Source: Polyangiaceae bacterium
Lineage (GTDB): Bacteria; Myxococcota_A; Polyangia; Polyangiales; Polyangiaceae
NCBI GenBank assembly: GCA_020848455.1
Contig: JADLAB010000171.1
Coordinates: forward strand, 1 to 64,000
Direction: 5' to 3'
Length of the DNA stretch: 64,000 nt
Of the stretch, positions 57,113-64,000 are shown in pieces. How positions within the stretch are numbered: the stretch's first letter is position 1; every line of letters starts with the position of its first letter. The position numbers and the translations under genes are program-made. The notes under the pieces were generated by a model that made no database searches, was not told the DNA's origin, and worked only from the letters and a program-made list of their open reading frames with translations.

Positions 57113-59686
57113 TCACGGCAAGGTCAGCACCCGCCCGAGCGAGATCGCGCGGAGCGCGCAGGCGTGCGCCTCGTACTGATCTTGCTTGAAGTGCGCCTCG
57201 ACCACCAGCCGGGCGCGGAAGCTCTTCATGAGCGGCAGCTGCTTCTCGAGGGCCACCGGGAGGTACGTCGGCACGGGCTCGCGCGTGCCCAGGGTCGCGC
57301 TCGCCGCAGCGCCGGGCGTGAGCAGGGCGCGGATACACTCGCCGCCGAACACGGTCTTCTTCTGGTAGCGGCGCTCGGAGAGCAGCATGCGATCGACGCA
57401 CTCGTCGAGGTAGTCCTGCGGGAAGCTGCGCTTGGCCTCCCGGTAGAGCTTGCGCAGGTGGCCGATGAAGTTGCGCACGACCTCGGGCGAGCCCTTCAGC
57501 ACGGGCGAGTCGGCGATCTCGTTCGCCGAGGCGATCGCGTCCTTCAGCTTCTTGTCCTCGGACGCGAGCGGGCCGAGGGCGGCCGCGGTGGCGCGCAGCG
57601 TCTCGAGCTCGTCGAAGGGCAGCTCGAGCTCGCCGCCGAGCGCGATGAGCGGCGCCGTGAAACGGCCCGTGTCGCTCACCGCCTCGCGCAGGGCGGCGGT
57701 GAGGCCCCGGGGGTCGGTCTGCTCCGCCTCGGTGAGCACGCCGAAGTGCAGGTGGCGGGCGCGCGCCGCGTCCGGGTCGGGGTTGGGCATGTCGTGGCGC
57801 GGGTCGAGGGGTGCGAACTCGAGCGCGTCGCACAGGGTCGACCAGCAGAGCCGCAGTCGCGCCGTCGCGTCGGGGTCGAACCACAAGAGCTCGACGACCT
57901 CGTCGCTGCGCGGGGCCCGCGCGGCGCTGCGGGGGACCTGCGGCTCGCCGCCATCGGGCACGGCCTCTTCGAGGCCTGCGTCGCGTGCGGCGCCCCCGAC
58001 GCCCGAGGACCACGGGCTGCGCCCGAGCGCCCGCACCGATACGGGTGCGGCAGGCGACGTCGCCGGCGCGAGCGGCGTGGCGGCGAGGGTCGCTGCGGCG
58101 GCTGCGGCGGCGGCTGCCGCGGCCGCGACGGGTGCACCCCAGCCGGAGGGGACGGGCTCGGGGAGCGCCGCGGCCGGCGCCGGCACGGGGCTCGGAGCCC
58201 AGCTCGGTGGCTCGTGCGGCCCCTTCGCCTGGGCGAGCGACGGGGCCGGCCCGAGGGGCGGCGCGTCTCCCCAGGCCCGAGCCGAGTCCACCGAGGCGTC
58301 GCTCTCCACCACCGGCGTCCCGAGCGGTGGGGCTGCCCGGACGCGCGGCGCCTGGGGTGGCGGCATCACGAACGGCGTGCCGAGCGTGCCGGAAGCCGAC
58401 GGGCGAGCCGCGGTCGCTCCCGGGCGCAACCAGGCGGGGCCCGAGGCCCCGTACACGGGTCCGCTGGCGGCGTGGCGCGCCGCGACCGCTCCCTCGTTCT
58501 CCGAGGTCTGCTCGTCGTGTGCCGGGCCCTGCGGGAACGAGGCGGTCATCGTGTGCTCGGCGCGGTGCACGCGCCCGGCGGCCGGCAGCGACTGCGTGCG
58601 GGCCATGCGGTCTTCCTCACCCTCGAGCACGGGCTCCGCACGCCGCGCCCGCTGCGCGCCGCGGTCCCGCTCGCGGCGTGCGGGCCGGGTGGCGGCGAGG
58701 CGGCGTTCGAGCGCCGCCTCGCCCATGGCGGCCACGAGGTCCGAGAGCTCGGCGAAGCCGATGCGCTTGCCGCCGGTCCCCACGACGACCCAGACCCGGC
58801 CCTCCTCGTCCCGGCGCCGGAGCGCGACGTGCGCGCGCCAGGTGAGCGTGGCGATGGCGCGGCGCGTGTCGATCCACAGACCGTCGACCTGCATGCCGCG
58901 CTCCTCGAGCTTGGCGTCGCTCCGCTCGACGAAGACCTGCGGCACGAGCAGCGGCAGGCGGGTCTCGAGCACCGGGTGGCGCGGGTGCAGGTTGTAGAGC
59001 GTGATCGGCGCCTGCGGTGCAAGGCTGCGCAGCTGCTGGTCGGGCGGGGCTGCGTTGAAGTAGGCCATGTCGAAGTCGTCCGCGACGACGATCTCGCCGC
59101 CGTCGGCGGGCTCGGCGGGCTCGCGCCCCTGCCGCAGCAGGCGCTGGCGCCCCGGCCAGTGGCTCGCGATGGGGCCGAAGCCCGCCGTCGCGTTCCCGCT
59201 CGGCGAGCGCCCCTGGGGCAGCGAGATGCGCGGGCGCGCGCCGCTCGCGGCGTGGATGCCGACGGGGTTGTCGGTGCCGGCGCCGCCCGCCGCGAGCTCG
59301 TAGCCGAGCGGCGTCGACTTGAAGGCCCCGCTCGCGTCGCTCCACTCGAGCTGCACCTGCAGCGACTTGTCGAGGTCGCCGACCCGGAGCGTCACCGGCA
59401 GGGTGTCGGTGGCGTGGTCCGGCGGCGGGAAGGCATCGCCGACCAGCGTGACGTCGACGAAGGGCTTGTCCGGCGCGAGGTCGGCGGGCGCCCAGGCGCT
59501 CGAGCCGAGGTCGTCGGCGGGGAACCGCTCCCGCTCGTGCAGCGGCTCGGGGTGGTTGAGCAGCCGCGCCTCGCCCGGCACGAGCTCGAGCGTGGCCTTG
59601 CAGGCCACGGTGATCGTCCAGGGACCGGCGCCGCGCCGCCACCACAGCGACGCGACCGGCAGCGGACCCAGGGAGGCGACCTGCAT
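57113..59686 (-). CDS. DUF2169 domain protein (T6SS-associated)
   Basis: 857 residues. The N-terminal ~310 residues match DUF2169, a family found with type VI secretion VgrG and PAAR genes: SLGPLPVASLWWRRGAGPW, TITVACKATLELVPGEA, KPFVDVTLVGDAFPPPDH, GFGPIASHWPGRQRL, YFNAAPPDQQLRSLAP. A disordered Ala/Pro/Gly middle (about 340-590) has a run of Ala near residue 520. The last ~270 residues form another helical domain (LCDALEFAPLDPRHDMPNPD, YRQ-like YLDECVDRMLLSERRYQKKTVFG). The role of DUF2169 proteins is unknown; loading or sorting of spike-associated effectors is suspected. It lies about 10 kb from the vgrG module in this window. Confidence 0.82.
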   Translation of the reverse strand: MQVASLGPLPVASLWWRRGAGPWTITVACKATLELVPGEARLLNHPEPLHERERFPADDLGSSAWAPADLAPDKPFVDVTLVGDAFPPPDHATDTLPVTLRVGDLDKSLQVQLEWSDASGAFKSTPLGYELAAGGAGTDNPVGIHAASGARPRISLPQGRSPSGNATAGFGPIASHWPGRQRLLRQGREPAEPADGGEIVVADDFDMAYFNAAPPDQQLRSLAPQAPITLYNLHPRHPVLETRLPLLVPQVFVERSDAKLEERGMQVDGLWIDTRRAIATLTWRAHVALRRRDEEGRVWVVVGTGGKRIGFAELSDLVAAMGEAALERRLAATRPARRERDRGAQRARRAEPVLEGEEDRMARTQSLPAAGRVHRAEHTMTASFPQGPAHDEQTSENEGAVAARHAASGPVYGASGPAWLRPGATAARPSASGTLGTPFVMPPPQAPRVRAAPPLGTPVVESDASVDSARAWGDAPPLGPAPSLAQAKGPHEPPSWAPSPVPAPAAALPEPVPSGWGAPVAAAAAAAAAAAATLAATPLAPATSPAAPVSVRALGRSPWSSGVGGAARDAGLEEAVPDGGEPQVPRSAARAPRSDEVVELLWFDPDATARLRLCWSTLCDALEFAPLDPRHDMPNPDPDAARARHLHFGVLTEAEQTDPRGLTAALREAVSDTGRFTAPLIALGGELELPFDELETLRATAAALGPLASEDKKLKDAIASANEIADSPVLKGSPEVVRNFIGHLRKLYREAKRSFPQDYLDECVDRMLLSERRYQKKTVFGGECIRALLTPGAAASATLGTREPVPTYLPVALEKQLPLMKSFRARLVVEAHFKQDQYEAHACALRAISLGRVLTLP

Positions 59687-59720
59687 GCTCGCCCCGACGT
59701 TAGCACGTGCCGCGCGTCGC

Positions 59721-61355
59721 TCAGGGATGGATGTGCACGCGCGTGCCCTCGCCGAGCGTGTCCGTGGCGTTGGCGCCGTGCCAGTCGGCCGGGACCGGTG
59801 GGTCCGACCAGTTGAAGATGCGGAACGCGTCGATGGGCGACAGGTTGATGCAGCCGTGGCTGCGGGCGTGTCCGAAGGACTGGTGCCAGTACGCGGCGTG
59901 CAGGGCGTAGCCCGCCTTGAAGTACTGGACCCAGGGTACGTCGTTGAGCTCGAACTTCGCCCCGACGATGGCCGAGTCCATCGTCGTCGTGACGTGCTTC
60001 TCGCGCACGCGGAAGGTCCCGGTGGGCGTCGAGAGGGTCGTCTTCGGGTCGCCGAGACCGTCGCGGCCCGTCGACACCATGGTGGCGTAGACGGGTTTCT
60101 TGCCCTCGTAGAGCACCAGCACCTGCTGCTGGATCGACACGTCGATCCAGCGCTCGCCGCCCGAGGCGAAGCTCGGGAGCTTCGACGGGCGGGCCACGAT
60201 GGCGAGGTCCGCGGCCCGCAGCCACTCGCCGTCCGATGCCTCCACGTAGCGCTTCGCCCCCGAGCCGCGCGCCTCGCCGGTGAGCTGCACGGCCTCGTGC
60301 TCCCCGAGATCGGCCTCGCGCGTCCAGCCGCCCGCCTTGGGCTTGTAGAAGGCGCTGCCGCCCTCGCGCTTCACGAAGGCGATCGGCAGGTGCAGGCCCT
60401 TCTTCTCGTCGAGCTCGACGCCGTGGAACACGGCGCCGCGCCCGGGCTTCAGCTTGCTCGTCGGGATGAGGCGCAGATCGGTCGTGAGCGCGAAGTGCCG
60501 GTGATCCCCGTCGAAGGCGTCGATGAGCGCCACCCCGGCATGGCGCGCGATGCGGTTGGTCATGACGGCGTAGTCCGGCACCTCGAAGGTCGAGACGTTC
60601 GGGATCTGCCGACCGCCCTGGAAGAACCACGGGATGGCGCTGTCGCCGTCGCCGCCGAACTTCTCGTGCTCGGTGATGTCCGGGGGCGAGCTCGGCGCCC
60701 GGCCGAGCGCGTGGCCGAGCTCGTCGAGGGGCACGTCGTTCGAGCCGACCTCGATCGCGTTCCACTTGTCCTTCAGGCGCTCGAAGCTCCGGATGTGCCG
60801 ATCGAGCGCCATCTCCGTCTTCTTCTGCTCGGCCACCGAGGGCAGGCGGTAGTACCGGGGCGCGATGGCGCGCACGAAGGCGTAGGCGTACGGCAGCGGC
60901 TTGTCGCGGTGGGGGCGGCGCAGCTTGGCGCGCACGAGCGGGTGCTGCATGTCGAGCGTGCCGCCGTCGTCCACGCACACGTAGCCCTTCGGCAGCACGT
61001 TGAAGTAGCCACCGCGACAGTCGTCGGTGCGGGCCGGCTTCTCGCCGCGCGGCACCGTGGCACCGAGCCGCAGGTAGCCGAGCTTCTCGCTCCGGCGGTC
61101 CGGCTTCTCGTAGATGGTGAGCGCCATCGCGACCGCGCCGAGCCGCGGCCCGTCGACCTTCGCGAAGGTCGAGGGGTCGTCCGGTGCCTCGGCGAGCGCG
61201 ACGTTGTTGGCCGCCGCCACGATCCCCTCGGTCGCGGGCTCCTTCTCGGACGCCTCCGGTGCCGTTTTCTTCGCGCCGCGGCAGCCCGCGAGGGCGCCGA
61301 CGAGCGCGAGCGACAGCGGGAGCAGCACGGTTCGGCTCGAGGCGAGGCTACGCAT
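59721..61355 (-). CDS. L,D-transpeptidase (YkuD) lipoprotein
   Basis: 544 residues from ATG 61355 (GGGAG upstream). The signal ends in LVGALAGC. The C-terminal YkuD domain is complete: WIDVSIQQQVLVLYEGKKPVYATMVSTG, TPTGTFRVREKH, and the catalytic HAAYWHQSFGHARSHGCINL with Cys502. This fold makes 3-3 peptidoglycan cross-links or ties proteins to peptidoglycan. The ~350 N-terminal residues of the mature protein hold SH3-like beta segments (GATVPRGEKPART, AVQLTGEARGSGAKRYVEASDGEWLRAADL) likely to bind wall. It sits 34 nt downstream of... that is, its stop is 34 nt before the DUF2169 start on the same strand, and the two may be co-transcribed. Confidence 0.92.
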   Translation of the reverse strand: MRSLASSRTVLLPLSLALVGALAGCRGAKKTAPEASEKEPATEGIVAAANNVALAEAPDDPSTFAKVDGPRLGAVAMALTIYEKPDRRSEKLGYLRLGATVPRGEKPARTDDCRGGYFNVLPKGYVCVDDGGTLDMQHPLVRAKLRRPHRDKPLPYAYAFVRAIAPRYYRLPSVAEQKKTEMALDRHIRSFERLKDKWNAIEVGSNDVPLDELGHALGRAPSSPPDITEHEKFGGDGDSAIPWFFQGGRQIPNVSTFEVPDYAVMTNRIARHAGVALIDAFDGDHRHFALTTDLRLIPTSKLKPGRGAVFHGVELDEKKGLHLPIAFVKREGGSAFYKPKAGGWTREADLGEHEAVQLTGEARGSGAKRYVEASDGEWLRAADLAIVARPSKLPSFASGGERWIDVSIQQQVLVLYEGKKPVYATMVSTGRDGLGDPKTTLSTPTGTFRVREKHVTTTMDSAIVGAKFELNDVPWVQYFKAGYALHAAYWHQSFGHARSHGCINLSPIDAFRIFNWSDPPVPADWHGANATDTLGEGTRVHIHP

Positions 61356-61474
61356 GACGCTCCCGCGTTGCCTCCGCCGGGCCCGCGCGGCCAAGTTCTC
61401 GGAGGCCCCACGCGTGAGGGCGCGTCGCGGCCCTTGCGCGGCCGCCCGCCCGTGGCTAGCCTCGCGCCTCGTCT

Positions 61475-61548
61475 GCGCCACTAGCTCAGCTGGATAGAGT
61501 GTCGGCCTCCGAAGCCGAAGGTCGTGCGTTCGAATCGCACGTGGCGCG
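61475..61548 (+). tRNA. tRNA-Arg (anticodon CCG)
   Basis: 74 nt, complete cloverleaf. The acceptor stem is gcgccac/gtggcgc. The D-arm is gctc/gagt with one G-U pair and loop AGCTGGATA. The anticodon stem is tcggc/gccga with loop ctccgaa, giving anticodon CCG for codon CGG. The variable loop is 5 nt; the T-arm is gtgcg/cgcac with loop ttcgaat. Discriminator base G; CCA is not encoded. It is divergent from the L,D-transpeptidase gene, and its 3' half is copied further downstream (see repeat). Confidence 0.95.
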
Positions 61549-61651
61549 CTGGAATCGGGCTCGTCCCCTCGCCGACGGGGGGGTCGACCGGGGTGGCCCT
61601 CGCGCTACCAGGCGCTACCGCGCTCGGGCGGGCTGCGGTACGCTTCACTCG

Positions 61652-61831
61652 ATGGCACCGCCGACGAAGCCAGCACCCGAGCGGCAGCTCTACGTGCCGC
61701 ACCCCGACGACGCCGATCTGTTCGCGCCCGACGCCGCGTTGGACGAGCCGATCGAGGTCGACGGCGAGGCGTACGCGCGCTGGCTCGAGACCGGTGAAGG
61801 GGAAGACCCCTGTCGCGTGCGCTCGTCCTGA
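61652..61831 (+). CDS. small acidic protein in the tRNA-flanked segment
   Basis: 59 residues, ATG 61652, no clear ribosome site. Acidic and Pro-rich (RQLYVPHPDDADLFAPDAAL, EPIEVDGEAYARWLETGEGE), soluble. Codon choice is strongly GC at third positions, as for real genes here. No family recognised. It lies about 100 nt after tRNA-Arg inside the segment bounded by the 24-nt repeats, and 65 nt before another small frame. Confidence 0.5.
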   Translation: MAPPTKPAPERQLYVPHPDDADLFAPDAALDEPIEVDGEAYARWLETGEGEDPCRVRSS

Positions 61832-61896
61832 GTCCGCGCTTTCGGCGCGCGCTGACCGCGCTCGGCGTCGCGCCCGGCTCGCGCAGGGGTCAGAGT

Positions 61897-62106
61897 GTGG
61901 GCCGCGCCCTCGCCGCGTTGATGCGGGCCGAGCATCTGCCCGGCCCCCTCGACTACGAGGCGATGATGCCGCCGGTTCGCACGGCATGGGTGCGTCGGCT
62001 GACCGGTGAGAACTTGTGGCTGTGGTACACGTTCGACGCGGCACGGCTGTGTGCGGCCGCCCTGACCTCGCACCCGCCCGTGCCCATGCCGGATCCCACG
62101 CACTAG
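61897..62106 (+). CDS. small hypothetical protein in the tRNA-flanked segment
   Basis: 69 residues from GTG 61897. The frame is open back to 61798, and the upstream residues (LSPRFRRALTALGVAPGS) look like natural protein. The real start may therefore lie earlier at a non-standard codon, or after a frameshift from the preceding small gene. Segments: RALAALMRAEHLPGPLDYEAM, VRTAWVRRLTGENLWLWYTF, ARLCAAALTSHPP. No family recognised, no signal peptide. Confidence in coding is moderate. Confidence 0.45.
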   Translation: MGRALAALMRAEHLPGPLDYEAMMPPVRTAWVRRLTGENLWLWYTFDAARLCAAALTSHPPVPMPDPTH

Positions 62107-62300
62107 CCCGCGCCCTCGGCGCGCGCCCCGGGGCGTCACCGGACCTCACGCGGAGCTACTGGCGCCGGGGGTGTGTCGTTACGGGTTGTCCCGCGGCGGA
62201 CGGCCCAGTTAGATTGGACGCGTTGCCCCGTGTCGAGGCGGCACGCTCGCCCTCCGAAGCCGAAGGTCGTGCGTCGCCTGTGGTGCCGGGACCGAGTTCG

Positions 62301-62555
62301 ATGTTTCTCCGGAGTCGCCACCCCGCACGACGCTGGCCCGGGCGCCGTGCCCGCACCACGGCCGTCGCGTGGGGCGCGCTCGTCGCGCTCGTCGCGTTCG
62401 GCGCGGGGCTCGCCGCGTGCGCCGCCGACCGGCCCCGCAACCGCATCGAGGCGCCGGACGATCCCGCCTGGTGGCAGGCCCTCGAGGCCGCGCGGCCCGA
62501 TGCCGGCACGCCGCTCGGCGCGGACGCGGGGCGCGACGGCGCAGGGCCCGACTGA
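62301..62555 (+). CDS. small lipoprotein, candidate peptide precursor of the MNIO operon
   Basis: 84 residues. An Arg-rich start (RSRHPARRWPGRRARTTAV) and hydrophobic VAWGALVALVAFGAGLAAC give a lipid-Cys at about residue 41. The mature ~44 residues are polar and acidic (RPRNRIEAPDDPAWWQALEA, then Asp/Ala/Gly repeats), with no further Cys. It stands 57 nt before the DUF692 gene, where bufferin-type operons carry the precursor peptide. Unlike those precursors it lacks Cys in the mature part, so it may be an ordinary lipoprotein that belongs to the same transcript. Confidence 0.6.
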   Translation: MFLRSRHPARRWPGRRARTTAVAWGALVALVAFGAGLAACAADRPRNRIEAPDDPAWWQALEAARPDAGTPLGADAGRDGAGPD

Positions 62556-62612
62556 CCGGTCCGGGCGACGTCGGCGGGCTGCCGCGGCCGCGATCGCGTA
62601 GGCTCGAGGGCG

Positions 62613-63521
62613 ATGGCGATGTCGGCCGAAGCGCGGCGCACCCCGGGCCACGGGGTCGGGCTCGGCCTGCGCTGGGAGTTCATCGAGGACCTCGTCGACC
62701 GCGTCGAGGCGGGCCGCGCGCCCGAGCTCCCGTTTCTCGAGGTGCACCCAGAGAACTACCTCGGGCGGGGCGGCTACGTGCGCGAGGCGCTCGAGTTCCT
62801 CGCGGAGCGCTACCCGATCCTCACGCATGGGCTCACGCTCGACATCGGCGGCGTCGAGCCCCTCGACCAGGCGTACCTCCGCGCCCTGCGCGCCTTCCTC
62901 GAGCGCGTGCGCGCCCCCTGGCACAGCGACCACCTGTGCTTCACCGGCAGCCACAGCCACGAGCTCCTGCCGGTGCCGCGCACGCGTGCGCTCGTGACGC
63001 ACGTGGCGGCGCGCGCCCGCGCCGTCGAGGACGCGCTCGGGCTGCCCCTCGTGCTCGAGAACGTGAGCGCGTACCTCGAGCTCGGCGCGAGCGAGCTCGA
63101 CGAGCCCGCCTTCGTCGCTGCCGTGCTCGAGGCGAGCGGCTGCGCGCTGCTCCTCGACGTGAACAACGTGTGGGTGAACGCCCAGAACTTCGGCTTCGAC
63201 CCGCACGCGTGGCTCGCGCGCGTCGACTACCGGCGCGTGCGGGCGATGCACGTCGCCGGCCACGAGCGGCGTCCCGAGCTCGGGCTCGTCATCGACACGC
63301 ACGGCGCCGAGGCGCCGCCCATGGTGCACGAGCTGCTCGAGCTCGCCGTCGCGCGGAGCGGGCCCGTGCCGGTCGTGCTCGAGCGCGACGCGCACGTGCC
63401 GCCGCTCGACGTCCTGCTCGCCGAGGTCGCGGCGCTCGGGCGCGCCTACGCGCGCGGGCTCGCGCGCGCAGGCGCCGGTCCGGTCACGGCGACCGGCGCG
63501 GAGGCGAGCCATGGGGGGTGA
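62613..63521 (+). CDS. DUF692 multinuclear non-heme iron oxidase (MNIO, BufB-like)
   Basis: 302 residues, a TIM-barrel metalloenzyme of the DUF692/MNIO family that modifies Cys-containing or other residues of ribosomal peptides. Signatures: GVGLGLRWEFIEDLV, FLEVHPENYLG, THGLTLDIGG, WHSDHLCFTGSH (metal His), LENVSAYLEL, LLLDVNNVWVNAQNFGFD, AMHVAGHE, LVIDTHGAEAPP and VVLERDAHVPPLDVLLAEV, matching the ordered metal-ligand motifs of the family. ATG 62613 is used; the ATG at 62619 is better spaced from GAGGG. The stop overlaps the next gene by 11 nt. The C-terminus (last ~25 residues) is low-complexity. Confidence 0.93.
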   Translation: MAMSAEARRTPGHGVGLGLRWEFIEDLVDRVEAGRAPELPFLEVHPENYLGRGGYVREALEFLAERYPILTHGLTLDIGGVEPLDQAYLRALRAFLERVRAPWHSDHLCFTGSHSHELLPVPRTRALVTHVAARARAVEDALGLPLVLENVSAYLELGASELDEPAFVAAVLEASGCALLLDVNNVWVNAQNFGFDPHAWLARVDYRRVRAMHVAGHERRPELGLVIDTHGAEAPPMVHELLELAVARSGPVPVVLERDAHVPPLDVLLAEVAALGRAYARGLARAGAGPVTATGAEASHGG

Positions 63522-64000
63522 GGCGCCGGACGACGACGGGCTCGCGCGCGAGGTCGGGCTCGAGCGCTGGCTGCTCGCCACGATCGGCGGCAGCGGGCCG
63601 GCGGGAGCGGCGCCCGCGGGGCTGGTCGCGGCCGCATCCCTGCCGCCCGCCGACCGCGAGGCGCTCGCCGCGGCCGACGGGCGCCGCCTCGGCGTGTACC
63701 GCGCCCTGGCGCGTGCCGAGGTGGGAGCCACGGTCGCCGAGCTCTTGCCGCGCACGGCAGCGCGACTCGGCTCGAAGCTCGCCGCGTCCGTGGACGCGTA
63801 CCTCGACGCCGGCCTGCCCCGGAGCCGCTTCATGCGCGACGTGCCGTTCGAGCTCGTGCGCGCCGCGGGCGCGGCGTGGGCGCGCGACCCGGACCTGCCC
63901 GCCTGGCTCCCGGAGCTCGCGCGCTTCGAGCTCGCGCGCTTTCGCGCGGGGGCGGCGCCGCGCGATCCGCGCGGCCCGAGCGAGCTCGGCCTCGAGCCGG
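63511..64000 (+). CDS. DUF2063/HvfC-BufC-like MNIO partner, cut by window end
   Basis: Partial: ATG 63511 through at least 163 residues, with no stop before the end of the window. It starts inside the last 11 nt of the MNIO gene. The sequence reads RWLLATIGG, REALAAADGRRLGVYRALAR, VAELLPRTAARLG, DAYLDAGLPRSRFMRDVPFEL and PAWLPELARFELARFR, the helical pattern of the DUF2063 N-terminal domain that delivers precursor peptides to DUF692 enzymes. The C-terminal part of the gene lies outside the window. Confidence 0.85.
   Translation, partial: MGGEAPDDDGLAREVGLERWLLATIGGSGPAGAAPAGLVAAASLPPADREALAAADGRRLGVYRALARAEVGATVAELLPRTAARLGSKLAASVDAYLDAGLPRSRFMRDVPFELVRAAGAAWARDPDLPAWLPELARFELARFRAGAAPRDPRGPSELGLEP

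Larger units (their letters stand above)
61506..62274. repeat. 24-nt direct repeat from tRNA-Arg bracketing ~720 bp
   Basis: The bases 61506-61529 (inside tRNA-Arg, from anticodon loop through the variable loop into the T-arm) recur exactly at 62251-62274; the shared core starts cctccgaagccgaagg. The matching ends precisely on both sides. The tRNA itself stays whole. A tRNA-derived direct repeat is what attL and attR of an integrated element look like. The enclosed segment holds two very small possible genes and no integrase. Confidence 0.75.

Overview
The window is a very GC-rich (clearly above 70% by eye), gene-dense bacterial chromosome segment. The gene content points to Myxococcota, most likely a Polyangia-type myxobacterium. 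The signs are many secreted lipoproteins with Ser/Thr- or Pro-rich linkers, SUMF1-fold lipoproteins, a DUF4388 protein, DUF507, large TPR proteins with disordered linkers, DUF2169 and VgrG/PAAR secretion parts, and frequent GTG starts. There is no rRNA, insertion sequence or CRISPR array. One tRNA gene (Arg, anticodon CCG) is present.

Left part (1-17.5 kb). A SUMF1-fold lipoprotein on the plus strand converges on a long minus-strand run: serC, a lipoprotein overlapping an acyl-CoA dehydrogenase, another lipoprotein, a second SUMF1-fold lipoprotein, a PfkB sugar/nucleoside kinase, mtnP, gmk overlapping a sugar-nucleotide epimerase, and DUF507. Two plus-strand genes follow (a zinc-ribbon/coiled-coil membrane protein and an unrecognised conserved-looking protein). 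Then come minus-strand envelope genes: a small membrane protein, a single-pass protein, a cytochrome c lipoprotein, an OmpA-type lipoprotein and a large lipoprotein.

Middle (17.8-42.5 kb). dnaE is followed by a DUF4388 protein, converging on an NtrC-type sigma-54 activator. Next is a plus-strand envelope block: bamD-like, greA, a membrane pseudo-sulfatase with HEAT-like repeats, and a yfgM-like/bamB-like pair with overlapping stop and start. An approximately 580-nt non-coding stretch holds an AT-rich promoter-like island and degenerate tandem repeats. It precedes a Cys-rich small lipoprotein and a 1226-residue TPR protein. A PPC-type lipoprotein and an extensin-like peptidase lie on the minus strand. 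After them comes the classical aroA-cmk pair, except that the AroA-like protein has lost essentially all EPSP-synthase active-site residues.

Right part (42.8-64 kb). A VgrG with a long extra C-terminus, a DcrB/DUF1795 chaperone-like protein and a PAAR protein form a type VI secretion cargo module. A TRAP transporter pair with odd extensions is divergent from an MMPL/RND exporter. A hybrid histidine kinase, a HAD phosphatase, a DUF2169 protein and an L,D-transpeptidase follow. The tRNA-Arg gene has a 24-nt exact copy of its anticodon-to-T-arm segment about 745 nt downstream, bracketing two tiny genes and looking like a remnant or minimal integrated element. The window ends in a DUF692 (MNIO)-DUF2063 peptide-modification operon preceded by a small lipoprotein; the DUF2063 gene runs off the edge.

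All family assignments are from reading motifs. No database search was possible.
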